Part shown: piece after piece, positions 11,688 to 22,403 of the stretch
How positions within the stretch are numbered: the stretch's first letter is position 1
Layout: every line of letters begins with the position of its first letter
DNA from: Sebastes aleutianus
Taxonomy: Eukaryota > Chordata > Actinopteri > Perciformes > Sebastidae
Direction of reading: 5' to 3'
Assembly (NCBI GenBank): GCA_916700875.1
Contig: CAKAKS010000060.1
Location: forward strand, 6,880,334 to 6,944,333
DNA: 64,000 bases
The notes under the pieces: model-generated
The model's input: the letters and a program-made list of their open reading frames with translations, nothing else
Told to the model about the DNA's origin: nothing
The model's database searches: none
Made by a program: the position numbers and the translations under genes

Positions 11688-13018
11688 GTTTGTACACCCG
11701 TGACATCAATTCAGCATCCTCGGTCACGAGATTTATCACCCAGCACGGCTACAGTTTGTAGAGGTCAGGGTCAGATCAGCACCTCTACACCTGGTTAGTG
11801 TCTTGCTCAAGGACACTTAAACCCGAGGGCTTGAGCGCGGCTCTGGTAGTTGAAGAACGGCCTCCAATCACACCGGCTGGTGGGCGGTGCTTGGTATTTC
11901 CTCAACTGATCTCAACATGGCTACCGGGCCACAAACTCACAATAAAAATACCTTATTTTAATCATATTTGCTCCAATCTCGCCTACCTCAGCTTTAAAAT
12001 CACCTCGGCTTGAGTGCCTTTTGTTTCTAAATGAATCCTACAGTATTCATAAGCTGACACCCACATGCACATCTCATCACACTCCTCTTAAACCTGCTGT
12101 TCCTCTTTCACTCTGCTTCTGTCCTCTTTGCAACTCAAGTGATGACAGTAGGAACTGCATGCTGTAATTCCACCTGGTAAAGTGGTGGAATTTTATAAGG
12201 CTATTTTTAGGGGGGGGGGGGGTTATATCTTATGTGTGCCATTTTTCCTGTGAGAAGTTACATAATGTCCACTCTGAAAAAGTCCCTTTTCAATGTGACT
12301 AAGTGAACGCATTATTACTAATGTATTATTCCACATTACTTCTCCAGGGGGAACCCCCCTAACCCTCCCCCATTTGCAATGGCTCCCTTAATGCTTTTAT
12401 TGCGTGCCCATTAACAGAAACATGACTCGTAACTCAACACTTAATACGTAATCATACATTTCCCACTGTAAATATTGGCGTTTGCGGTGTTTTAATCAAG
12501 TGCTGCACAAAAACCACCGGAATTCCTTCCGATTCCTTCTTCTCGTGCTCTCTTTCCAAAAACCTGGGGAAAAAGAAAAAAAAATCCCCAAATTTTCCTG
12601 TTTTTAGAGTTTAGTCATAACCCACCCTTGCAAGCTAGTGAGTGGCGGGCGAGCGGGCAGGCAGCTCCATGTGTGAAGAGTTTTTGACTCAGAGATTCCT
12701 GGTCCTTAGTCCAAACCCCAGGCAGACTCGCTTTGATGGAGCACAAGAAGGGGAATGCCGCGGGTAAGTGAGGAGGATGTGAGGTTGTGTTGGGCAACGT
12801 TAGAAAGGATGTGAAGGGGTGATGACGAGGGTAACCCTGACTGCCTCTCTTCCTGTTTTTGAGAGGAATGATAAATAATTGTCAACGTATGTATTTATGC
12901 ATCAGTCTGTGTCACTGTCTAGCTTTTTTCTTATCTGTTTTTTCTCCTTCCCCATCCCACGCTCTGAACTTGCTGCTCCCTCCAAACCACCTCACCGTCT
13001 CTGCTTCTGTCTCGGCAG
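11688..13018 (+). other. vps13b: vps13b intron A-B (1331 bp)
   Basis: Intron with GT-AG ends. It holds a poly-G run at about 12211-12223. A possible SINE-tail-like fragment lies near 11803-11825 (TCTTGCTCAAGGACACTT). No gene or RNA is seen. Open frames at 11798-12013 and 12615-12797 show no recognisable features. Confidence 0.85.
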
Positions 13019-13238
13019 CTCTTCTGGGGCCAGGAGCATCTGAGCTGCCTGAAGCTGGTGGAGGAGCACCTACAGGTGTACGTAAACCTCCAGCAAGGTT
13101 CGGATTCAGCTGATAGCTGCTCCAAGGGCAAGGCCTGCCACAGCCAGCCACCTCCTTCTCCAGGCTCTCCCTCTCCTCGGACAGAGCACAGCTCAGATGA
13201 CCTGCGTACGGGGCATTTCCAATACATCCAGGACTCAG
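13019..13238 (+). CDS. vps13b: vps13b internal exon B
   Basis: This is a 220-bp exon, starting in phase 0 after TCTCGGCAG and ending in phase 1 (TCAG|GTGAAT). The product starts LFWGQEHLSCLKLVEEHLQV, runs through a Ser/Pro-rich linker (about PPPSPGSPSPR) and ends SSDDLRTGHFQYIQDSG. The two ends are family-conserved: human VPS13B has a similar FWGQEHL start and SSDDLRTG.FQYVQD end. The middle is low-complexity and variable. The linker is probably a flexible loop on the lipid-transfer rod. The exon joins exon A directly, which ends GGLLQ in phase 0. Confidence 0.92.
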
Positions 13239-15381
13239 GTGAATGTTTATGCAGCGCATACTGATCTCGGGCGGAGGGGCTGATAGTGTAGCCAGGCTTT
13301 AATCTAGGTAAAGCGTAGGTCGTGGCTGACGATCTACTCGTACAGTAGGAGTTACACAACAACATTTTTAAAATCGTACAGTGTTGTGCGGCTGGTTAGC
13401 TCAGTCGGTAGAGCGAGCGCACATGTATGGCCAAGGCGTTGTCCTAGCAGCGGTGGACCCGGGTTCGAATCCGGCCTGTGGTCCTTTCCGCATGTCAATT
13501 CTCTCTCTCCCCCTTTCAACACTCTATCCACTGTCCTATCAATAAAAATGCTTAAAAATGCCCCCAAAAAATAACTTTAAAAAAAAAAAAAATCGTACAG
13601 TGTATGCCCAGCTTTAGGCATTCATAGTAGTAGTTACAAAAAGCATTATCCAAGACTCAGAGTAAAATAATATTACCTGGACATACATTTTTCCTGCTAT
13701 TTCTTGACTAGTTTTTCAAAATAGATGGAACCGGGGTAAGCAGTGGTCCCTGGTGCTAACCTAAAAAAAGGAACCTTTGTGCCAAAGTGAGATGTCACTT
13801 AAGATACACATCGCCTTAAATCAAAGTCAGATCAAAGCCCTCTGTGGGAAGAAGTTTCATCGGACATGTCTGCCTGGTTCCACTCTGAGTAACATGCTGT
13901 TTATTCCCCCCCCTCTTTGTGCTTTGTGTGCGCCGTCCTCTACGTGCACACACGCAGACACACACACACAGGAACATTATACACAGAGGATCAAACTTCT
14001 CTCTGGCTGTAGACCAGCCGTCCACTCTGTCAGCTGTGGTTGAGTCTTTGTTTGTTGCACTGTTCCACTGGTCTTTGATGCATTTAATATGCCGGCTGAA
14101 GCAGGAGGAGAACGTACAGTAGTGAACTAGAACAGAGAGCACAATCTGTCTGCAACATGTCGTCAACAGCAAGAGAAAACCGGGCCCCGGGGCACGGAGA
14201 ACAGCGAGTGGCCCCCCCGGGGGGGATGGATGGGATAGATGGACGGAGGAGGAGATGAAAGATGGATGGAGAGAAGGGCAGAGGGGAGTCTCCGTCCCCG
14301 TCTCTCACTTTCCCCCAAGCTCATGCTAACTCGAATGAAAGCAAAACCTCATGAAAGTGTCTGTTTTTTCTTTCATCCACCCTTTTCGCAAAAGAACAAT
14401 AACGCTGTCCACCCTCAAGTGGGCAGCTCACCGCCTCACATGAAGGGAGAAATTAGCCCCAGACAGATCTCGCTGCCCCTTGAAATGTGTTTTCTGGAAA
14501 GCGACTCTCAGTGTTTGGACCTCCAGGGGCCAAACAAAGCAGCAGCTCTCTGCTTCACTGTTTTTTTCAAATAAACATTTTTCCAAAGGACTTGAATCCC
14601 AAACAGCAGCCACGACTTAAGTCAAACACCACTCAGAAGTTCGGATCCAGTGTTCTCCAGCTTTTGCAGGTGCTTGGCATGGTTCAATCAATGGCTGTTT
14701 ACTCAATAGCAAAAATGTTTACTCAGCCACTCTGTTTATGCACGGCTTCTTATGCATATAAACATTGTGAAAGCGTGGAAACATCTACGGTGCTCTTTTA
14801 GGAGATATTGTTTTGGAGGGTTCGGATTCCATCGTAGAAATAACAGCTCAGCACCAAAATGCGAGTCAAAGTTAGGTTGTTATTTTTGCCACATTAGGTG
14901 AAATTCATAAAATGAGAAGAATCATCCCACATTCGAATGCATCAGAATTTTCATCACATTTTTTCAACCTCTGTGTGTTGAAATCCTCCTCTAGCATCTG
15001 TAAATGTTCAAGGAGGCCAGTTTAAACAGGCTTTTTGTTCTGAAATATTTTGAGTAGAAGAGTGTAGCGCACTTAACTAGTAATCTCCTGTATCTTGAAA
15101 TATAAAATACATGGATTCCTTCCAGTGTTTCCTCTGCTTTCTGGTCACATCATCTTTTATCGGTCAGCTATCACATTTTATCTTTTTTTCCTCTTTGGTT
15201 TGCCTCCTTTCAACTATCCTCATCGCCTCATTTTCTTATTCTCTCAGCCCTTCACCATATGTTTTCTCTCTGATTTTTTTATGTCTCCCAGTAAAGCACA
15301 GCATACGCCTTGCTTTTAGATCACCGACAGATTAAAGTGAAGTTATTCTGATATTATTGTGAATTCTTCTATTTCTGGCAG
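13239..15381 (+). other. vps13b: vps13b intron B-C (2143 bp)
   Basis: GT-AG intron. It contains the tRNA-derived SINE at 13385-13589, a short CA run near 13960-13972 and GGATGGAT-type repeats near 14223-14275. Otherwise I see nothing functional. Open frames in 13777-14801 have no recognisable domain. Confidence 0.85.
13385..13589 (+). mobile_element. tRNA-derived SINE with 14-bp TSD
   Basis: The 5' part is tRNA-like, with a box A at TTAGCTCAGTCGG (13396-13408) and a box B at GGTTCGAATCC (13462-13472). The spacing is longer than in a true tRNA gene and the arms do not pair well. The tail contains TCAATAAAAATGC and ends in a poly-A run. AAATCGTACAGTGT occurs at 13371-13384 and again at 13590-13603, a clean target-site duplication from retrotransposition. 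It was inserted about 130 bp after the exon B donor, in the sense orientation. The type is common in percomorph fish genomes, from general knowledge. Its internal pol III promoter boxes look intact. Confidence 0.93.
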
Positions 15382-15566
15382 GTTCCCAGAGACTGCCAGG
15401 ACCCCATGAGGTGGTGTTCGTCAGCGAGACGGAGGACAGCCCAGGGGTGATGCTGTGGAGGTACCCTGAACCCCGCGTCCTCACCTTCGTCAGGATAACT
15501 CCTGTCCCTTTCAACACCACGGAGGACCCTGAGATCAGCACCGCCGACCTGGGGGACGCCCTGCAG
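15382..15566 (+). CDS. vps13b: vps13b internal exon C
   Basis: This is a 185-bp exon. The acceptor is TTTCTGGCAG and the donor is CTGCAG|GTAGAG. It starts with two bases completing a Gly codon begun in exon B, and it ends in phase 0. It encodes SQRLPGPHEVVFVSETED, then MLWRYPEPRVLTFVRITPVP and FNTTEDPEISTADLGDALQ. The MLWRYPEPRVLT.VRITPVPFNTTEDP block is nearly identical to human VPS13B as I recall it, making this one of the strongest identifiers of the gene in the window. It reads directly into exon D. A hAT-type MITE begins only 18 bp after the donor. Confidence 0.96.
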
Positions 15567-15584
15567 GTAGAGACCGGCACACAT

Positions 15585-15952
15585 TTGGGCTGTCGATTAA
15601 TATATTTAATCGCGATTAATTGCATGATTTCCCATAATTAATCGTGATTATCACAAATTAATCACACATTTCTTGTACTCGTGGGTACCCATAGAACCCA
15701 TTTTCATTTGAATATCTTGAGGTCAGAGGTCAAGGGACCCATTTGAAAATGGCCTTGTTTGGAGCGTTATTTAGGTTCCTTCTTGAACAGCTAGTATGAC
15801 ATGGATCGCTTAGGTTTTTAGTTTCATATGATACCAGTATATTCTCTTTAGCTTTAAAACTGAGCCTGCTACAACCTCCGAAAGATCGATCAACACGTTA
15901 ATGTGTAAAAGAAATTAGTGGCGTTATTATCTCGTTAACTTTGACAGCCCTA
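15585..15952 (+). mobile_element. hAT-type MITE, TAGGGCTGTCAA family, copy 2
   Basis: The left end is TTGGGCTGTCGATTAA and the right end is TTTGACAGCCCTA. It is flanked by GCACACAT (15577-15584) and GTACACAT (15953-15960), an 8-bp target-site duplication with one mismatch. It is 368 bp, shorter than the 526-bp copy at 37631, because an internal part is missing. The insertion point is 18 bp downstream of the exon C splice donor. It is non-coding. Confidence 0.9.
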
Positions 15953-16953
15953 GTACACATACATGTATCTCTTGATTAGAAAAAATGTTATACTCCCAAC
16001 AGTCCCATACAGACTTCCAGGTGCTCCTCCAGCTCTACTATTATTCTGAAAATCCTTCCCAAACACAAACACACAGCATATCTTGAATAAATATGGAAAC
16101 TCCAAAGTAAGCAAGGAATCCTGCTACTATAAAGAAGGCGAAAGAGAATTCTCACATCTCTCTCACTGCTCCCTGCTTAACATCACCTGCAATGAAAGAG
16201 AAATAAACTGTCTTAGCGTTGGACTGGGGGCCATTCATAATTCCCATGACATGAGTCATGAGAACTTCCATACTCTACGTGTTATTGAATGACAGAGACC
16301 CCTGCTGTCCCTCCAAACATGTAATACATGCTCCGACAGCTGTGGAAGTCATCTCGCATGCTCTGGTGTGAGTAGCCAGGTGTCTCTAACCCCAGATGAG
16401 GTTATAATTTGGCAGGCTGTAGCAGCTACTGAGTCTACTGGGCCTCAGTGGGAGACAGGACATCCCACTTTTCCTCCTATCACTCATCCTCGGCCTTTCT
16501 ATCCCCCGCCTCACTTTCCAGCTTAGCATCCTCGAAGGCAAGCCGGGTCCCAAATCGCGTTCTTTCGCATCCTCCTCCGTAATCTTTCTTTTTTTCCTGG
16601 AGCAGAAATATGCTATTTTTAGGTCAAATTCCCTGACACTGTTACAGTCCCCCTTCTTTATTGACCATGCAATTAGGAATGGGATTTCTGCTTATATAAA
16701 GTTTCACAGCTTGTATTAGCAATGTTTAGTCAGATATTATTTTCATTTCCGCTGTTATTGTGGTTTCTATAAATTCGATGTCGCAAAAGGTCTTCAAAAG
16801 TCACTGGAAAGCAACCCTTTAGCAACTGAGAGTGAAATTTAAGGATGGCAAAAAAATGTAATAAAATAAGATGATGCAGTAAGTTCACAGATATGGCTCT
16901 AACATTACGCTATAGAGAAGAATTACTTCATGAATGGCATATAATCTAGTTGT

Positions 16954-17452
16954 TAAAGGTGCCAAAATGTCGAAAGTTTATTTTGATTATAAAGCAGGTC
17001 TAGGTGCTATATAAATACTGTGAAAGAAACTCTTTCAAGGAGAAATGCACGCTGCACGTAGTCAGAAACTGTGCCTTTAAATCAGCCGTCAGGACGTCCG
17101 AAACGTTGTGATGTCACAACTGTGTAGAAGTTAGAAGTGCCGTTAAACTCCGTGTAGTTGATACACACAGCGAGTCCCTGACTGCAGTGACGCTGTGAAG
17201 ACGGTGACAGCATACATGCGGAAGTTCAGAAATGCCGACCAATCAGAGCAGACTTGGATCTTTCGGGAGGGGGTCTTAAAGAGACAGCCGCTAAAACGAA
17301 GCGTTTCAGACAGAGGTTGAATACAGGGATATTCAGACAGACGGTACGAGAAAAATAATGTGTTTTTTGAACATTAAAGCATGTAAACATGCTCTAGTAG
17401 AAACCCAAAATACAAATATGAACCTGGAAATGAGCATGATATGTCCCCTTTA
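16954..17452 (-). repeat. Interspersed fish repeat ending CCCCTTTAAA
   Basis: On the minus strand it starts TTTAAAGGGGACATATCATG and continues through a CATGTTTACATGC segment. I recognise this type of sequence as a widespread teleost repeat but cannot place it in a named family. The left boundary at TTAAAGGTGCC is approximate. No coding frame is seen. Confidence 0.6.
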
Positions 17453-17548
17453 AATTCACTATAATGACGTTTTTTGTTGTTGTTTTTTAACTTGACTTAT
17501 TGCTTGTGATTTATAGTATTTATCACAAATTTATCTTATAATCACATG

Positions 17549-17680
17549 TTATTACCAGCCCCTACAGCGACGCTGGTATTGTTTTCACCTTGTGAGTCCG
17601 TGTATGAGTCATCACGGCAAAATGTGGTCCTGGAAACACCTACTGTAGCGGGAACTATCACAGAGGAGGTTCTGAGTAAT
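17549..17680 (+). repeat. Interspersed repeat, copy 1 (CAGCGACGCTGGTATTG type)
   Basis: About 130 bp is closely similar to 26173-26310 in the same intron and orientation. Shared blocks are ATTACCAGCC, CAGCGACGCTGGTATTG, TTTTCACCTTGTGAGTC, GGCAAAATGTG and GCGGGAACTA.CACAGAGG. Similarity stops after GTTCTGAG. This is a repeat, not a gene. Confidence 0.8.
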
Positions 17681-19307
17681 TTGCCAGGTGTCTATATTTC
17701 TGTCTCTGGACAGATTCTTCCACCGCGATAGCATCGCAACTGTGCAAGATGCATTCATGAAACTTGTGTGTGTAGTTGAGATCAAAATGAAGGCGGGTGT
17801 GGTCCAAGAGAGTGGCCCCGGAAGTAGGGAGTAGGAAGTGGAGAAGCGGCCATTGGCCCCCACACTTTACGCCCCTGGCCCAATAAGGCATTGTGATCCC
17901 ATCGCAAGATCTCTAGTTATTACTGAAATTAATGATGGTAGCCAGTTTTATTACATTTGCAGCCCATTTATAAGTCCTTTTTAATTACATTTTTAAAGCC
18001 TTTGGGTTAGATTACCTTCCCTCTTCCTTTTCTTTCTGCTTCTTTGCTCCATCTGCAGCAGAAGTTTCTCATCTCGAAACATCCTCCCTTTATCTCTGAG
18101 TCTTTCCTGGACTCCCACCACTATTTCACCTATACAGTACAGATGTTTTTTTCTGTCTGTTTATGTCGGCCCCGGAGAGACGAGATATTGGAAGGTGCTG
18201 CAGATGTCTGGCTTCCCAGCGAGGCCCCACAGCTGTAAAGTCTGTAATGAGCAAAACTCCGAAGCCTCTTGCTGATTGGCCACATATTGAGTTACAGTAG
18301 AGAACAGAGGGAGCTGATGTGTGCGGAGACGGGAGGGTTAGAGGAAGAGGCGGTGATTGACAGAGTTGGAATAGGGAGAGGCTGGTTAATGGGAGTAGAT
18401 TGACAGGACGGAGGGGTGCTGAACAGAGGTGGAGTGAGAGGAGGGTCAAGAGGGATGGAGATGGATGGTCACAGAGGTGGAGGTGGTGTATTTCTGTTGT
18501 CCAGGGGAGAGAGATGAGTCTTCACCAGCTGATGAGACGAGGGGCCAATGACGGTCTGACAGGAGATACAACAAGCTGGACGTTCACACAATTCACATGC
18601 ATTCACAATCTGCCATACACTAGAACAGTTGGGTGCCTGCATTTATTTCTGCATCTGTACTTCTATCTATGTGTGTGCATAAAAACGGGACGCCTGTGAC
18701 TGCGTACATATTTGTGCGAGTGTGTATTACAGTACTCAGCAGGAGATGTGGAACCAGTGGTTGATGAACATGTGGTTTCCACATCTTCTGCTCCACTCCT
18801 CATGTCATCTGGCGTGGTCCTGTCTCCACTGACAAGTCTGTTAAAAGGAATCAGGTGATGGGACTTCCATGGGGGGGAAGTGGTGAAAAGAGGAGGCTCC
18901 CTCCGAGCGCCCGACCATTACTGAAACCACTTCATGTGGGGATGAGATGCAGTGGGGTGAGATACTCTACTCTGTAGAGAAAAGCAATAAATGTTAAGTG
19001 TTTAAATGGGAGCCGTGGTTATTGACGGCTATGAGAAGTGTCTAAACAGTTGTGCAGACTTAGTTAGCACTCATAGAAACCACTGTACAGGCGTGAGTCT
19101 GCAGATGGTGTTTTTGTGACACCCGTGTAAAGGCTCTGGCCAGGCCCTGCAGCAGACACAGGGTTCCCACGGATCCTTAAAAAGTCTTAAAAGGCATTGG
19201 ATTCGTTGATCTAAAAATAGGGCTTTAATTGGTATTAAAATGTCTTCAATAAATCTGTCAAAAATCTTAAAAATGCAATTAAAAGTCTCCAAATAATTGG
19301 TAAAATC

Positions 19308-19332
19308 TACTATCTATCTATCTATCTATCTA
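19308..19332. repeat. TATC tetranucleotide microsatellite
   Basis: About six TATC units inside the hAT relic. Confidence 0.9.
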
Positions 19333-19948
19333 CTAAATTTACTAAATGTCTCTCCTAAAATCACACAGATCAGGATAGTGGAACCAACAACACTCATATT
19401 TAGGTTGCGGCCGGGAGGCTCAGAGCAGATGCACTGCTATGTCTGCTCATCCTGTTCAAACGAAAAGGCGTATAAATGCCATGATAATGAGCAAGGCGTT
19501 TAGCGTGCAATAAATACGCCTTTCTTGATTTCCGTGTGTCATTTTGTGTTTTGTTTTGTAAGTGACATTTGCCACGTGATGATTGCCACATGTTTTTTAT
19601 TGACGTTTGTTTCGAGTTTTCCGTAGTTGGGTTACGTTGTTTCCATACAGATTTTTCTCCTTTACCCTAGCTAAGTGTTTGTTTTGCCTAAACCTAACTG
19701 CGGACGTTTGCGTGGCGCAAAAATGACACGCAAAAAGTCTAAAATGCGTACTCATGACACATGGAATGTCATGATATTTATGGGCCTTCCTGTGAGGCCA
19801 GATTTGTCTGCTAGCTAGCTATGGTCGTATCTAAAAGTTGTGAAAATGTGCGAAAACTTGACCGACGAACCCGACTAACTATCCTAACCTTAACCATAAA
19901 AGGTCATCAATGCCTAACCTTAACCATCTTGCGAGATTTTTGCAACTT

Positions 19949-20104
19949 AAGTGCAAATTCAATGAAAATTGGCTATTCAACCTAGATTTTGCGCACTGGC
20001 TGAAACCAGTACCAGGCAATGTGTACGAGACACGGTGTATTTTGTGCAGGAAGTGTTTCAAACTCGGCGTGATGACAATCAAGGCAGTGGAATCCCACAT
20101 GCAG
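19949..20104 (+). pseudogene. hAT transposase N-terminal zinc-finger fragment
   Basis: The frame encodes KCKFNENWL, then FAHWLKPVPGNVYETRC, CILCRKCFKLG and a final KAVESHMQ. Many fish hAT-type proteins start with a like pattern: KCKFN..W, W(L).PV(P), C-x2-C, LG.M..KA..SHM. This is the BED-like zinc-finger start of a transposase. The C-x2-C pair and one His are visible, but the expected last His/Cys just after SHMQ is replaced by unrelated residues. The frame stops about 20 codons later and no catalytic domain follows, so it is a dead fragment within the hAT relic. The identification rests on motif recognition without a database search. Confidence 0.6.
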
Positions 20105-20276
20105 CTGAGTGTCCGTATAGCATTTTCTTTTTCTGAGCGCCAGCGTCTTTTTGCAGTTGTTCCCCGATGACAGAGTGTATGCGGCCGCCTAGAGAAAGAG
20201 CGCTCCGACTTTCAGAGCGCTCTGACTTTTTTTATGCGCCCACACCGAGCGCTTGTTAAAATAATCTCTGAACTTT

Positions 20277-20311
20277 TCAGAACGGCACTGGGGTTTCCAG
20301 TGCCGTTCTGA
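20277..20311. repeat. Perfect 15-bp stem hairpin
   Basis: TCAGAACGGCACTGG (20277-20291) pairs perfectly with CCAGTGCCGTTCTGA (20297-20311) across a 5-nt loop. It lies inside the hAT relic. It is not followed by a U-run and is not a bacterial-type terminator. Confidence 0.9.
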
Positions 20312-22403
20312 GGGCAGGTATTTCTCAGTTCTTTTTTAGCCTTATCTCCACCACTCTAAGTAATTGATATGTATTGTTTCTTCAATTTTGGTCTTAGATT
20401 TCATTTCGAGTGGCATTAAAAAAGTCTTAACTCTAACTTGCCGTAAGCTGTAGGAACCCTGTGACTGATGTCTGTCATAGGACACTTAGACGGCCCAAAG
20501 GAATTGTTGGTAACATTAATGAAAAACATCATTTACAAAACGTATTTGCTAAACTGGTTTAAATCCATTGTTGAAAGCTGCTGTGATGCATTTCGTCAAC
20601 ACTGCTGAAAACAGTATCACGTATCATGGGCTTTTTGAAAGGAGTGATTGTAAAGTAATTATAAGACATTGGATCAGTTTACTGATATGTTACACAGTCC
20701 TCCTTACCTCATGTTATGTCCAAGCACTCACATAGCATTAAACCAGTTGTGTGTGTGTGAGGCGACGGGGTGGGTTCGTGGGGGTTAATTTAACAGGACC
20801 TCTTGGTCATCAACCAAAGTCGTTGTGATCCCACATTTAATTGTTTTCATCCTCTGGCAGACAATAATTATTCTGTCCTCTCTACAAAACTTCAAAAGTC
20901 TCAATTTATTTTTTTTATTTCTCCGGAGACCAGAAAGAAAGTCCAGCGACAGAGAAAGGAAATGCAGCCATAAAAAATCCCCAAAACAGTAATGGCTCAG
21001 TTTCAGTTCCAAAGGAATTTCATTTACTTCACATTTAGACTGTGCAGAGAGAGAGAGAGAGGAGGAAAGAGGAAAGAGGAAAGAGAAAGAAGGCAGTCAT
21101 AATTTCTCAGGCCTCTAAAATTACCATGTGGCCACACGGAGATGGAGGCTGATAGATTTTGAGAAATGGAAAGTGAGAGGCATAGGGAAAGAAAAAGAAA
21201 TAGGGAGAAAAAGAGAGAGTGATGTTCAGCATTGAGCTGTCTTGTCATTGCTCTCTATCATTTAGACAGTTTCAGGGCTGTTTACCAGCAGGTGGATGGG
21301 GAGAAGGATTGCATGAGGTGGAAAAAAGAGTCTCTTCTTCACATTTTCTCCATCTCTTCTTTTCCTCCTCCTCTTCTCTCTCTCTTCTCCCTACTTTTGT
21401 CACATCCCCCCCCCCCTCCTCCCTGTCTCCACCCCGCTGAATAGATGAAGGTGGGGTTGGGTTCTCGCTCTGAGCCATGCTGCTCGCTTGTCCCCAGAGC
21501 AGATCATATTAACATTTTATAAAATCAAGATTTCCTGCATTTAAATAGTTGTGGTTTCCCAACTGGTTCCAGTATCTCGGAGGGGGAATTCAAACCTTCT
21601 TCCATTACTCAAAGTCAAATTGCTGCCCGCGCTGTTTTTACATACAGTAGAAGGGGAACGATGTCAGAGTGATTGGGTGGGGGGTGGAGGGGGGTGACGG
21701 AGCATCCACAGGTTCCCGCCTGCAGAGGGCCCGAGTGATGAAGGGATAGAAGGAGAGAGGGAAGGTGACTCATTCTCACCTCCTCACCGCCGTGTGGTCC
21801 AGTTCTCTGAATCATAAGCAGGTGTCCTTACTGCTCTTTTTCCATCCCTCGCTCTCGCTCGTCCTCCCCTCCTCCTGCCTCTCTGTGGGGTTCTGAAGCC
21901 TGAGAAACAGGGAGTAAACACAGGAGCTATGATTCAGCCTGACGCCAGCTCAGGGGAGAAGCAGGAGGAGGAGATGTTAAAGTAGAGAGCAACAACAACT
22001 TGCCTCAGCATAAAGTCCAACAAAAGTTTTCCTTTTTACCAATACTCGCGTTTCTCAGTATGCAAATGTATAAATTTGATCATCCCCTCGCTGTTTGGAC
22101 AGCTGCCCAAGTCGCTCCAACAAACATCACACCATCTGCTCCCCTGCTGTTGCTTTCGTGCATGGCACTGTGGGATAGCCTTTCATGTCTCAGCAGGGCT
22201 CTGCGCTGCCATCACGGCCCCGCTGGCCCACCACCGATATCATAAAAGCTCTGTGGCCTGAGATGAACCAGCAACCTTCAGCCGTAACCGCTCCTGCAGC
22301 TGTTGTTTCTGTCATTGTTGTTATTATGAGAAACACAGGTCCGTGGCGCGCCCATTTTTACTGATGCACACTTTTTTCCCCCAACATTTTTCTACTCAAA
22401 ACC

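Larger units (their letters stand above)
19159..20461 (+). mobile_element. hAT transposon relic (CAGGGTTCC ends)
   Basis: The left end is CAGGGTTCCCACGG and the right end is ...GTAGGAACCCTG, an inverted repeat. Both subterminal regions carry AAAAAGTCTTAA. The 1303-bp element contains a TATC microsatellite (19308-19332), an inner region with inverted ends (about 19465 and 19790) that may be a nested element, a transposase N-terminal fragment (19949-20104) and a strong small hairpin (20277-20311). The flanking 8-mers do not match, so the TSD has decayed or the ends are slightly misplaced. Confidence 0.75.

Noticed and set aside
12931..13365. 144-codon frame on the minus strand
   Set aside because: It lies antisense to exon B and its GC-rich surroundings, with no family similarity seen.
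13391..13475. Possible tRNA gene
   Set aside because: Boxes A and B are present, but the spacing and arm pairing do not fit a tRNA, and the unit has a SINE tail with poly-A and flanking TSDs.
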